From: Bartonella ancashensis
GTDB lineage: Bacteria; Pseudomonadota; Alphaproteobacteria; Rhizobiales; Rhizobiaceae
NCBI RefSeq assembly: GCF_001281405.1
Contig: NZ_CP010401.1
Location: 1 to 64,000 of the forward strand
Direction: 5' to 3'
Length of the DNA: 64,000 nucleotides
Made by a program: the position numbers and the translations under genes. This document shows, piece by piece, positions 40,080 to 47,721 of the stretch (within the stretch, counting starts at the first letter, position 1; each line of letters opens with the position of its first letter). The notes beneath the pieces are model-generated. The model saw nothing but the letters and a program-made list of their open reading frames with translations. It had not been told where the DNA came from and ran no database searches.

Positions 40080-40103
40080 AGCTTTTTAAAAGGAGCCTAT
40101 ACA

Positions 40104-40430
40104 ATGATCATGCGACATCCTAATCGTTGTCCTTCCCATCCAGGAGAAATTTTGGCTGAAGCTTTGGAGCATTTGGATATAAACAAAACTGAAATTGCTT
40201 ATATTCTTCAAATCTCTCGTCAACATCTATATGGCATCCTTAAAGGTCAGCGTCCCGTTACGGCAGTAACAGCAGCGCGCATTGGCAAATTATTAGGTAA
40301 TGGGCCAGCACTATGGTTACAGCTTCAAGCAAATTATGATACATGGCACGCACTGCGTAATATCGATGTTTCTTCTATTCCAACGCTAACGACCAGAAAC
40401 GTTAATGGACAAATGGAATACAGCCGTTAA
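40104..40430 (+). CDS. HigA-family antitoxin
   Basis: 108 residues with an XRE-type helix-turn-helix (NKTEIAYILQISRQHLYGIL), preceded by the HigA-typical HPGEILAEALEHL and followed by ARIGKLLGNGPALWLQLQ. A strong AAAAGGAG site lies before the ATG. It should bind and neutralise the adjacent HigB and repress the shared promoter. The pair is transcribed opposite to the phage late genes. Confidence 0.88.
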   Translation: MIMRHPNRCPSHPGEILAEALEHLDINKTEIAYILQISRQHLYGILKGQRPVTAVTAARIGKLLGNGPALWLQLQANYDTWHALRNIDVSSIPTLTTRNVNGQMEYSR

Positions 40431-40434
40431 GAAA

Positions 40435-40478
40435 TTGACATCCTTCTCACCATGAAAGATGAAGATCCCAATAGCTCA
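40435..40478. repeat. Module-boundary element, copy F
   Basis: One of six degenerate ~45-base elements in the prophage, starting TTGACATC on the plus strand. CATC(T)TTC and GAAGGATG form an 8-bp stem with one wobble. It separates the higBA locus from the antirepressor operon. Confidence 0.4.
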
Positions 40479-40525
40479 AATATGAACAAAGGCTGGTGTT
40501 CAATTTCAACCTTTGTTCTTTCTCA

Positions 40526-40798
40526 TTAATGGCAAAGTGCCTTATCTAAATCCTGGCTATAAGCCTTCAACCAAGGATCAAAACTTGGAGACAATTCTGA
40601 ATCCCCAAAATTTGTCAAAACGGCCAAAATCTTAAAAGCATTCGGAACTTCATCCTGAAGTTTTAACATTAAAGCTATTTCTACCTCATCCATAAGATCA
40701 ACCAAGGCTGTGCATTCTTCATCTTCAATGTCTTCACGATTAGAAAGCTGAGACAGCTTCATCCACAAATCGCATAAAAAATTGGTGTCTATCTTCAT
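40526..40798 (-). CDS. Hypothetical phage protein downstream of antirepressor
   Basis: 90 residues, acidic and helical (LCDLWMKLSQLSNREDIEDEE), with no recognised domain. Its start overlaps the antirepressor stop by four bases, so the two are translated from one message. Probably an accessory of the antirepressor operon. Function unknown. Confidence 0.65.
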   Translation of the reverse strand: MKIDTNFLCDLWMKLSQLSNREDIEDEECTALVDLMDEVEIALMLKLQDEVPNAFKILAVLTNFGDSELSPSFDPWLKAYSQDLDKALCH

Positions 40799-41535
40799 TG
40801 CACACCTCCATGGAATTGCTCTCTCAAGCTTGCCAATCCATCAGCAGTGATTTTAGCTGAGGAAACTATTTTTTCTGTCCCATCAGGTTTGTGAATAGTC
40901 AGAGTTGAACAATCCATCAGACCTTTCTTGATTTTATCCTGATAAGGCAATAGCGGAGCACCTGGAACACGTCTATAAACCCAATTATGACTCCACAAAT
41001 AGTGAATGAAATCCTTTGGTCTCATCTCCAATACCTTTGCTGCTTCAATGATACCGAATAGACCATCACTCCGCTTTAAGCTTTCAAGGGCTTTTGCTTT
41101 TGGTTCTAATTTAGCAATGACATTGTCTTTGCGTTCATTCTCGCTTTTTAGATACGTCAAGACACCAAGCACAGCTTCTGGGCTGGAGTAGTCAACGCGA
41201 GGTGCTGCTATTTGTTTTGCATGCTGTTCACACTCGATAAAATATTGGCGTGCTTGTTTTCCTTTCTCGTTCCTTTCAACCATGGCAAGTTCTTTTGCCA
41301 TATCTAAAGTGAGATAATATTCCATACTTGAACGACCACCTTTAGGTTTCGCTAAAATTTTAGCGAAACTCATAAAATCTTGATTTTCTTGGAAATTATA
41401 CTCCTTAATACGGTTTTTAATCCAATCTCTAAAATGAGATGTCACTTCCAAAAACACATGCAATTCACGTGCATTTACAGTTTGAACAGTTTCCTGCCCA
41501 ACAGTTTGTTCTGATATTTCTATAAGAGCGTTCAT
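40795..41535 (-). CDS. Phage antirepressor (AntA/AntB + KilAC)
   Basis: 246 residues. After a ~18-residue variable leader, residues ~19-95 form an AntA/AntB domain (VNARELHVFLEVTSHFRDWIK; YYLTLDMAKELAMVERNEKG). Residues ~150-240 are a KilAC-type DNA-binding domain (IIEAAKVLEMRPKDFIHYLW). Such proteins inactivate or compete with the phage repressor during induction. Its 5' leader is duplicated in front of the Rha-type gene at 42808. RBS AGGAGTT. Confidence 0.88.
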   Translation of the reverse strand: MNALIEISEQTVGQETVQTVNARELHVFLEVTSHFRDWIKNRIKEYNFQENQDFMSFAKILAKPKGGRSSMEYYLTLDMAKELAMVERNEKGKQARQYFIECEQHAKQIAAPRVDYSSPEAVLGVLTYLKSENERKDNVIAKLEPKAKALESLKRSDGLFGIIEAAKVLEMRPKDFIHYLWSHNWVYRRVPGAPLLPYQDKIKKGLMDCSTLTIHKPDGTEKIVSSAKITADGLASLREQFHGGVQ

Positions 41536-41572
41536 GATGAACTCCTATGCAGTTAGATGTTTTTCATTGACA
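41531..41572 (-). repeat. Duplicated 42-bp leader, copy 1 (antirepressor)
   Basis: Matches 42804-42845 at 40 of 42 positions in the same orientation. It covers the ATG, the AGGAGTT ribosome binding site, the upstream CAATGAAAAACA block and a TGTCAA end. It lies at the same distance from the start codon in both genes. Confidence 0.85.
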
Positions 41573-41573
41573 C

Positions 41574-41789
41574 CTAAAAGGTATCGGGCGCTGAAAAACA
41601 CGGTGCATAGTCCGTCGTTACACTTTCCCTGTGAAGGTATTTTATGGCGTAACCACACCCGACAAAGTCATTGTATGCTACAAACACACAACGAGTCAAA
41701 GTCTTTGATACGCGGAAAAGAGATTGTTTCGGCAATCTATCCGCTATGCACTTAAGGTGTTTTTCAAGCACCTGACGCGAAAGTTTCAT
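41574..41789 (-). CDS. Small ORF upstream of antirepressor, doubtful
   Basis: A 71-residue frame that ends exactly where the antirepressor leader begins. Its cysteine- and aromatic-rich end (DYAPCFSAPDTF) reminds me of small Ash/Icd-like phage ORFs, which sit just before antirepressors. There is no clear ribosome binding site, so this may be non-coding leader DNA. The remainder of 41790-42071 shows nothing I can assign. Confidence 0.3.
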   Translation of the reverse strand: MKLSRQVLEKHLKCIADRLPKQSLFRVSKTLTRCVFVAYNDFVGCGYAIKYLHRESVTTDYAPCFSAPDTF

Positions 41790-42071
41790 ATTGAAACAAC
41801 ATTGTCAAGGGAAAAGTACGAAACAGAACGCAATTTGTGAAGTCGAGCAATTAATCGAAATACTAAGTATTATTCCTGAGTGTCGTAAAACCTCATACTT
41901 CAAGGGAGAAGAAGATGTGTAATGTAGTGCTACACTGTAAACACGATCTGATCTACCTGCGATAACAGAAGATAAATTTCGCTCATTCTATTTTTTCTAA
42001 CCTAAACCGCTACAGACAACAGTGCCTCTTTTTCATAAAAGCGTGCGCTTTCACGAAATAATAAACTTCTC

Positions 42072-42344
42072 TTATTTAGAAAAATCTACACTGCCATTTT
42101 TGGAACACTTCATGTACATTGTGTATCCTCGAGATTCCGAGTAACGGCTAAAGCGTTGACACTTATGCTCCCTAATTTTTTCTTTAAAGATATCGAATTT
42201 CCTCAAACTCTTATACATTTCCAATTTCATCATAAAATCAGAACGAGGATTCATGCTTTCAGCATAAGCCTCGTACTTGTTAGCCTCTGCTACTGAACAA
42301 AAAGCGGTCGAACACAAAGTTAAAGCCAAAACAAAACGTTTCAC
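42072..42344 (-). CDS. Small secreted protein, unknown
   Basis: 90 residues from a GTG at 42344 preceded by GGGGAG. An N-terminal Sec signal (KRFVLALTLCSTAFCSVAEA) is followed by a ~70-residue charged mature part with two cysteines (HKCQRF and MKCSKN) that could form a disulfide. The GTG overlaps the stop of the upstream small gene (GTGA), implying coupled translation. Not recognised; may be prophage cargo acting in the envelope. Confidence 0.55.
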   Translation of the reverse strand: MKRFVLALTLCSTAFCSVAEANKYEAYAESMNPRSDFMMKLEMYKSLRKFDIFKEKIREHKCQRFSRYSESRGYTMYMKCSKNGSVDFSK

Positions 42345-42529
42345 CGAGATAAACTCCCCACCCAAAAAATAATTATATAAACAACAAAATTCACGAATGA
42401 CCTTAAAAGGACCTTATGAAGGTCCATGTACACATTATGATCATAACTGTCAACCAAGTAACACCTGTTTTGTGTTTTTTGATATTTCTTATCCTCTAAA
42501 AATCTTCTGATTAAGCCTCTCTCCCCCAT
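42341..42529 (-). CDS. Small protein with C-terminal membrane helix, unknown
   Basis: 62 residues from the ATG at 42529 (GAGGAATAT upstream). A basic, polar N-terminal half (RGLIRRFLEDKKYQKTQNR) is followed by one C-terminal hydrophobic helix (FVNFVVYIIIFWVGSL). Its TGA overlaps the GTG of the secreted-protein gene, the main reason for calling it. Family unknown. Confidence 0.4.
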   Translation of the reverse strand: MGERGLIRRFLEDKKYQKTQNRCYLVDSYDHNVYMDLHKVLLRSFVNFVVYIIIFWVGSLSR

Positions 42530-42594
42530 ATATTCCTCAAAAACAAAAAACTGCAATGTGTGTATGGCCTTATCATTTTAGATAGCTACTATCT

Positions 42595-42624
42595 TAAAAG
42601 TTTTCGCGCAAATAGGCGAAAACT
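42595..42624 (-). terminator. Terminator-like inverted repeat after truncated Rha
   Basis: AGTTTTCGC and GCGAAAACT form a perfect 9-bp stem around an 8-base loop, followed on the minus strand by TTTT. It begins at the stop codon of the Rha-like ORF. AT-rich for a terminator, hence moderate confidence. Confidence 0.45.
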
Positions 42625-42808
42625 ATTCGATATCCTGACCGCTAAAATTAGCCGGCTCAAATTTGAGCTCGCTAAATATCTGCCGAATATCGCGCATAAC
42701 ATCCTTATGTTCTTTGCTACACAATTCAGCAATCTCATAGCTGGACATAGTCTGAACCGTTGCACTATTATTAACAGTGCATTCTGTAGTTTCCATGAAA
42801 GTGTTCAT
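42623..42808 (-). pseudogene. Truncated Rha-type phage regulatory protein
   Basis: 61 residues. After a variable leader with TVQT, residues ~21-50 match the start of Rha/pRha proteins (MSSYEIAELCSKEHKDVMRDIRQ, shown here only as its core EIAELCSKEHKDVMRDI). The frame stops right after EPANFSG, where full-length Rha proteins continue for well over 100 residues. No continuation is visible in other frames. It has kept the duplicated leader and a ribosome binding site, so a short DNA-binding product could still be made. Confidence 0.6.
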
Positions 42809-42845
42809 AATGAACTCCTATGCAGTTAGGTGTTTTTCATTGACA
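42804..42845 (-). repeat. Duplicated 42-bp leader, copy 2 (Rha-type gene)
   Basis: Partner of 41531-41572, with two mismatches. It covers the start codon, ribosome binding site and upstream region of the truncated Rha gene, and runs directly into boundary element E, sharing its TTGACA hexamer. Confidence 0.85.
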
Positions 42846-42883
42846 TTCTTTTCTCCTTGAACGGCAGAGCTTACCACGCAACA
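42840..42883. repeat. Module-boundary element, copy E
   Basis: Degenerate copy of the prophage element: TTGACATTC, then CTCCTTGAACGG and GAGCTTACC. It lies between the regulator leader and the second toxin-antitoxin locus. Confidence 0.35.
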
Positions 42884-42942
42884 AGTCACCTAATTTTGAG
42901 AATTGTTACTTGACTTTTCGTTTATAAACGATAATCTACCTC

Positions 42943-43251
42943 ATAATAGAGATAAAATACTATATCGACAAAGCTGGCCGCAATATTTTCGCCGATTGGC
43001 GTAGTAAAGTACGTGATATCAAAGCCAGAATCGCCATTGACCGTCGCATCATGCGTGTCGAGTTGGGAGATTTTGGCGACCATAAACCTCTACGCGAAGG
43101 CATTTGGGAATTGCGGATCGATGTAGGACCTAGATATCGAGTCTATGACGCAAAAGCAGGCCTTGCTGTTGTTTTGCTGCTTTGCTGCGCCGGCGATAAG
43201 CGAAAACAAGAGGCCTATATAGATCGAGCATGTAATTACTGGCGTGACTGA
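42943..43251 (+). CDS. RelE/ParE-type addiction killer protein, start codon apparently lost
   Basis: The open frame from 42943 encodes 103 codons (first residues IIEIKYYIDKAGRNIFADW). It matches the addiction-module killer family (Gp49/HigB-like), including RIAIDRRIMRVELGDFGD, EGIWELRIDVGPRYRVYD and LLLCCAGDKRKQ. The position where homologues begin is ATA, not ATG. No ATG, GTG or TTG is present in frame between the stop at 42925 and 43051. Initiation at the ATG at 43051 would remove about 36 conserved N-terminal residues. The toxin is therefore probably inactive, or initiates at ATA. The antidote gene follows 48 bases later. Confidence 0.6.
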   Translation: MIEIKYYIDKAGRNIFADWRSKVRDIKARIAIDRRIMRVELGDFGDHKPLREGIWELRIDVGPRYRVYDAKAGLAVVLLLCCAGDKRKQEAYIDRACNYWRD

Positions 43252-43299
43252 CTTAGCTGAAATAGTTAATGAGGTAAGCTCCAACATAGGGGAAAAACA

Positions 43300-43635
43300 A
43301 TGAAAGACAAACCATATGATGAGGTAATGGCTGAAGCATTTCGCAACGATCCAGCTTATGCAGTTGAGTTGTTAAACAACATCCTCGAAGATGGTGAACC
43401 GACCGAATTACTGATCGCCCTTCGCCAAATGGCTAAAGCGTTTGGTGGTATACGAAATGTCGCTAAGTCGGCTGCATTGAACCCTAATCAGCTCTACCGC
43501 ACTCTTTCGGAGAAAGGTAATCCAGAAATCAAGAGCCTATCTGCAATTTTGCGGGTTATGGGTCTGCGTCTTGCTGTGCAACCTCTTGCTGCTCACTCTG
43601 AACCCACATTTAACATCCTCTCCCCTAAAGGATAG
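43300..43635 (+). CDS. Addiction module antidote protein (HTH)
   Basis: 111 residues. An N-terminal acidic part (YDEVMAEAFRNDPAYAVELL) precedes an XRE-like helix-turn-helix (GGIRNVAKSAALNPNQLYRTL) and ISLSAILRVMGLRL-type ending. This is the usual partner of the killer protein encoded upstream. GGGGAAAAACA precedes the ATG. It appears intact even though the toxin start seems lost. Confidence 0.85.
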   Translation: MKDKPYDEVMAEAFRNDPAYAVELLNNILEDGEPTELLIALRQMAKAFGGIRNVAKSAALNPNQLYRTLSEKGNPEIKSLSAILRVMGLRLAVQPLAAHSEPTFNILSPKG

Positions 43636-43652
43636 GATTTTATGGAGCTAGG

Positions 43653-43694
43653 TTGACATCTTCTTTGCCTTGAAGAGTAAAGCTTTACACATCG
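43653..43694. repeat. Module-boundary element, copy A
   Basis: TTGACATCTTCTTTGCC-type start on the plus strand. On the minus strand TCTTC and GAAGA form a short stem. It covers the stop codon of gpD and marks the end of the tail operon. Confidence 0.4.
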
Positions 43695-44914
43695 CTTTGG
43701 GTGATGTCTGTCATACTTTTTACGGTGTCTTCTTGCTCTTCCTCAAACAGTTCACAATCAATGCTTGTTGTATAACCACCGCTGCACGAAAAATTATGCT
43801 TCACACTTTTGATACGCCATATAGCTGGAATGTAAGCCCGAAAAGGTGGTTCTTGAATAAGCTGAGCTTCTGACTGAATAAACGGATCTCCTCCCATATC
43901 ACACGTAAAAAATGACTGACCACGTATGGATTGATTCCGATACGCAGCAATCGCAGCAGCAGCTTCTAAGTGATTATGATAAGTATACTTCAAAGCATGA
44001 AAAGGTGAGCGACCAACTTTGACCTCTTTTTTATCACCACTACGTAAATCATGATAGATCGCTATAACACCCCCTTTTCTTTCCTTGATTATTTTTTCAG
44101 GATCCTCCTTCACAGAGCTGTTTTCTGCTTTCTTGGGTGCAAGCATAACACTTTGATCCATATGGATAAAATCATGGCCTTCATCATTCACTGTTGATGC
44201 TTGTACTTCTGCAGCAGCTTTTTGATCTTCACCAACCTCTGTTTTTAAACCGTTCGCTGCACCAACTTCATTTCGTGCACTATACTCAAAACACCAAGAG
44301 GTGCACATCTTTTCATGAATAACCACTCCCGGTAAGGAATCACCGGTTATGGCTTTCCCAGATCCCCGTTTGGCGAGAACAAGGTAACCATCCATAGGTT
44401 TTGCTACAGCGTCATAATCTCCAGCAAGACGAACAGCAAACGCCATATCGCTTTCAGCAATCTGATCAATATGCTGCACTATAATTTGCGCAAGAGTGGG
44501 ATCAAATTGTGGTGTATAGCCATTACGTTCTGCTATCTCTTGAAGAATCTCCCCTAATGTTTGCTGATGGTAAGATTGGCTTTGAGGTGTTCTGTAGGAG
44601 CTATTCATAAACGCTGCACGACCTGTGATACTTAAGCTTTGTGGCGGACTGCTTACACGTATCTCATCAATTAAATACATTCCCATATCACGCACTTTGC
44701 TATCCTCATAGCCAAGGGTGACAGAAAGAACTGTTCCAATTAAAGGAATATCAAGGAAACCATTGTCACTTTCACGGGCACGATCATCAAGTTCTATAGT
44801 GATACGATCGCTTTTGTCTTCTGCTTCATCAGTGATTTCAATTGACATCACATAATCCATTAAAGGATAAGTGATATCTTCACCTTCTGAGAAAATTCTG
44901 CAAAAAGGCTTCAC
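43685..44914 (-). CDS. Tail protein / late control protein gpD
   Basis: 409 residues of the P2 gpD family, related to the gp27-like hub of contractile tails. Typical features are the N-terminal barrel (SIEITDEAEDKSDRITIELDD), the QTLGEILQEIAERNGY segment and a C-terminal acidic tail. It caps the tail tube at the baseplate. Last gene of the tail operon; its start overlaps the gpX stop by four bases. Confidence 0.9.
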   Translation of the reverse strand: MKPFCRIFSEGEDITYPLMDYVMSIEITDEAEDKSDRITIELDDRARESDNGFLDIPLIGTVLSVTLGYEDSKVRDMGMYLIDEIRVSSPPQSLSITGRAAFMNSSYRTPQSQSYHQQTLGEILQEIAERNGYTPQFDPTLAQIIVQHIDQIAESDMAFAVRLAGDYDAVAKPMDGYLVLAKRGSGKAITGDSLPGVVIHEKMCTSWCFEYSARNEVGAANGLKTEVGEDQKAAAEVQASTVNDEGHDFIHMDQSVMLAPKKAENSSVKEDPEKIIKERKGGVIAIYHDLRSGDKKEVKVGRSPFHALKYTYHNHLEAAAAIAAYRNQSIRGQSFFTCDMGGDPFIQSEAQLIQEPPFRAYIPAIWRIKSVKHNFSCSGGYTTSIDCELFEEEQEDTVKSMTDITQSDV

Positions 44915-45156
44915 TTTTTACTTCCCCAAAGTCTAATGACTGGTGTGGCTTTAGGATAAGGCAAAGCAGGAAAGAAAATAGTGATCCCCGCTTTTAAAAT
45001 CACCCCATAGTCTGCAAGACCATAATTTGCTGCATAAACACGCTCAACGGCAAGGGCTTGCTGGCCCTTTGGATAATATTTCCAGCAAAGTGCATCAACC
45101 ATGTCACCATCTTTTGTGACATAAACATCACCCATAGCTTGCTCCATCTTCACCAT
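44911..45156 (-). CDS. Tail protein X
   Basis: 81 residues of the P2 gpX family, a LysM-like short domain (YVTKDGDMVDALCWKYY; VYAANYGLADYG; LKAGITIFFP). P2 gpX is a small essential tail protein with presumed peptidoglycan contact. It overlaps gpU at its 5' end and gpD at its 3' end, showing tight translational coupling. A later in-frame start (MGDVYV) is also possible. Confidence 0.88.
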   Translation of the reverse strand: MVKMEQAMGDVYVTKDGDMVDALCWKYYPKGQQALAVERVYAANYGLADYGVILKAGITIFFPALPYPKATPVIRLWGSKK

Positions 45157-45520
45157 ATTCCCTTAATTGCAGGGTAAATTCCTGCTTTCGCGGAAGGCCG
45201 TCATGATAAAAAAAGCTTTGCTTTTCATCAATGGAAAGAATGATAAACCTACCTAAAACCTGTCCTTGACCCGTCACGAGTGTGTGTGCACCTTCGTGGG
45301 CCATTTGCCGTAACTGTTCTAGCTGCCCGTAGCCACCTTTAAAATCTGGATAAATCACACCTGTCAGAGAAAACTCCGCATTCGCAACCGCAGGTAATTG
45401 AAGGGCTGCTTTCCTTCCAAGCCGTCCTTGCTCAACCCATGGAACATTAAAGGATAAGCTCAGTGTTTGATAAGCTGCCGTTTCAATAGAAAAGATGAAG
45501 TCCCCTAAAGCTAACATCAT
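45128..45520 (-). CDS. Tail completion protein gpU
   Basis: 130 residues of the P2 gpU family: MLALGDFIFSIETAAYQTLS at the start, a central region with WVEQGRLGRKAALQLP and the ending EFTLQLREYGED. It belongs to the tail completion/tube set. It lies between the tape measure gene and gpX in the standard P2 order T-U-X-D. Confidence 0.9.
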   Translation of the reverse strand: MMLALGDFIFSIETAAYQTLSLSFNVPWVEQGRLGRKAALQLPAVANAEFSLTGVIYPDFKGGYGQLEQLRQMAHEGAHTLVTGQGQVLGRFIILSIDEKQSFFYHDGLPRKQEFTLQLREYGEDGASYG

Positions 45521-45525
45521 AACGT

Positions 45526-47325
45526 TTAGTCCGAAAGACTTGAAGCAATCGCTATACGTTGCTGCCGAGCATAACGTTCAAGAGCTTTATTAACAGCGGC
45601 CATAATCTCTTGAGGTGACCCATTCCCCCCTGAAATGCTTAAATTGGTGATTTTTACTGAGGCATCAATTTCAGAAGGCTTGTTTATCACAATCGGTTCA
45701 GGAACCTTAAAAGCTTCTACCTTTATATTTGCAGCCTCCATGTACTGCGTTTTTACTGTGCCTGTCTGAACACCCCCTACTTGTTGTTCAGGAGGAATAT
45801 TGGAAACAACAGTTGCGTTCACAAGTCTTTTTGCCCGTGCATTTGTCTCATCTGTAAGATTTTTAATAACCTCTGTAGAGGTTTTGTTTATATTGACATT
45901 AAAACCTAGCTTTTCTTTAACAAAATCAGGCATCCAATCTGTGAGTTTCCGAACCATGCTATGAAGCCATTCTGTCATAGCTGACCATTTGCTTCTTATG
46001 CCATCCCAAAAGCTTTCAATGAAATGAGCTCCCACTTTGACTAAACTGATCCCATACAACCATTCGACCGAACTATCGATTTTCTGCGCAACACCCTCCC
46101 ACAATCCACTTATAGAAACTGTGATTTTGTTCCAATGTTTGTGAAGCATATATCCAGCAGCAATCAGTGCCGCCATACCAGCTAAAATCCAGCCTATAGG
46201 GGTTGTCATGATTGTATAGCCAAGTGTGACAAATGCCGCTCCAACCATGGTCAATGATGCAATCAAAGGACCAAAGATAAAGGCTCCAAGAGCCATAAGG
46301 CCAACCTTGAAGAGACTGATTTCACCAATAAGAGGCTCCATCCACTGAAACCAACCTTTCAATTGTTCAGTGATGTCTGTAAGACTCTGTCTCAAATCAG
46401 AAGACGGATTTTGCAGATCTTTCATGATTTGTCTTAATTTTTGCATCCATTCCGTAATGGTTATTTGAATCAGCTCGCGGTTTTCATCAATCAATAAGGA
46501 AAAAGCGTCAATCATATCATTAAGAACCGGCATAAAACGCGCACCAATAAAATGGATAATCCCTCCTATTTTTTTCTTAAAAGCCCCCAGCTTATCACTT
46601 AAATCAGCTGCGTATTGGGAAACATCAGCACCGATCAACCATCCGCCTTTTTGTGCCTTTTCAAATAGTTCTTTGATCGGCTCCATACCCTGTGACAACA
46701 TGGCAGCCATTTCTTTACCATCACCCCCAAACAGCAAAGCAGCAATGTGCTGCCTTTGTGCTTGATTGTCTATCTTGCTCATTTTACCGGTGATTTCTTC
46801 TAATAACATTGAGTTGGATTTGAGCTGTCCAGAAGCATTTTTCACAGAAATGCCAAGCGCCTGAAAACCCATAATTCCCTTTTTTTGACCTGCAAAAGCT
46901 TGTGCAGAACGTCTATTTAAAACAGCCAAGGATTGTTGAAACTGTTCTGCAGAATATCCTGAATGATCCGCTGCATCGCCCCATAATTGAAGCTCAGCTG
47001 TTGCCATGTTTAAATGACGTGAGGCATGGTAAAGACTGTCTCCCATATGTATGGTCTTCATAGTAACAGCAGCAAGACTTGCAACCAAACCTCCACCTGC
47101 AAGGCCTAAAACACCTGAAAAAACAGCAATACGACTTGTCGCTATCCCAAAGGCGCTTTGCACCTCTTTCAACCTAGATGTCATTTTTCTTGTGGCAGCT
47201 GAAAATCGAGGAATGTTCAAGCTATGAGATAATCTCTTAAATTGTCCTTGAAGGCGTTTGATGGGCGCTGTTATCTTATCTTCAAGCGATACTCTTACTT
47301 GTGCATCGGCAACTTTTTTGCTCAC
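45526..47325 (-). CDS. Tail tape measure protein gpT
   Basis: 599 residues. An N-terminal helical region (VSLEDKITAPIKRLQGQFKRL) is typical of P2-like tape measures. A hydrophobic centre (LMALGAFIFGPLIASLTMVGAAFVTLG, here cited by its ends only) and long amphipathic helices follow. It sets tail length and passes into the host envelope. The GTG start at 47325 overlaps the TGA of the frameshifted E' product, so translation is coupled to it. Confidence 0.9.
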   Translation of the reverse strand: MSKKVADAQVRVSLEDKITAPIKRLQGQFKRLSHSLNIPRFSAATRKMTSRLKEVQSAFGIATSRIAVFSGVLGLAGGGLVASLAAVTMKTIHMGDSLYHASRHLNMATAELQLWGDAADHSGYSAEQFQQSLAVLNRRSAQAFAGQKKGIMGFQALGISVKNASGQLKSNSMLLEEITGKMSKIDNQAQRQHIAALLFGGDGKEMAAMLSQGMEPIKELFEKAQKGGWLIGADVSQYAADLSDKLGAFKKKIGGIIHFIGARFMPVLNDMIDAFSLLIDENRELIQITITEWMQKLRQIMKDLQNPSSDLRQSLTDITEQLKGWFQWMEPLIGEISLFKVGLMALGAFIFGPLIASLTMVGAAFVTLGYTIMTTPIGWILAGMAALIAAGYMLHKHWNKITVSISGLWEGVAQKIDSSVEWLYGISLVKVGAHFIESFWDGIRSKWSAMTEWLHSMVRKLTDWMPDFVKEKLGFNVNINKTSTEVIKNLTDETNARAKRLVNATVVSNIPPEQQVGGVQTGTVKTQYMEAANIKVEAFKVPEPIVINKPSEIDASVKITNLSISGGNGSPQEIMAAVNKALERYARQQRIAIASSLSD

Positions 47326-47483
47326 TTCGCTTTATGCCTTTCTGCCGCTTTGTGCCGCCAAAAAATTAAGTCTTGTAGTTCCATTTCCATCATATCTGAA
47401 AGAGGCCAGTGAAAAATAAGAGCTATATCTGCTATGAGATCTGAGGCGGTTTCCCAATTCAGGTATCCCGCCGTTTCATAAAA
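47322..47483 (-). CDS. gpE' extension of tail chaperone, reached by -1 frameshift
   Basis: In the -1 frame relative to gpE, an open stretch runs to a TGA at 47322. It reads AGYLNWETASDLIADIAL then IFHWPLSDMMEMELQDL, the recognisable P2 GpE family sequence. It has no start codon of its own: after a -1-frame stop at 47487-47489 there is only ATC TTT TAT GAA and so on. It must therefore be made by a shift within 47459-47486. A T_TTT_ATG site at 47480-47483 allows perfect P-site re-pairing by tRNA-Phe, but no full X_XXY_YYZ heptamer is present. Confidence 0.75.
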   Translation of the reverse strand, partial: FYETAGYLNWETASDLIADIALIFHWPLSDMMEMELQDLIFWRHKAAERHKAK

Positions 47484-47719
47484 GATTCAAGAATATCTCC
47501 AATACTCGATAAATCAGTCACATCAAGCTCGCCAACAGCTTCATGAGGCCAACCAGACAGGCGTGCAATCATTTCTATCGTTTGGGTGATACCTTCCTTT
47601 TTATCAATCGCTTGCACATCTTTTGTTTTAGGGCGACGCAAAATGATTGAAGTGTGCTCTTTTCCTTCAAATGTGACAGGGACAAATAATGGGTGAGTAA
47701 CAGTGGATTGCGTGCTCAT
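47459..47719 (-). CDS. Tail assembly chaperone gpE
   Basis: 86 residues of the P2 gpE/phage tail assembly chaperone family: THPLFVPVTFEGKEHTSIIL at the start, then RRPKTKDVQAIDKKEG. It is the short, unshifted product of the E/E' pair, which guides tape measure folding before tail tube assembly. It lies between the tube gene and gpT, as in P2. Confidence 0.88.
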   Translation of the reverse strand: MSTQSTVTHPLFVPVTFEGKEHTSIILRRPKTKDVQAIDKKEGITQTIEMIARLSGWPHEAVGELDVTDLSSIGDILESFMKRRDT

Positions 47720-47721
47720 GT

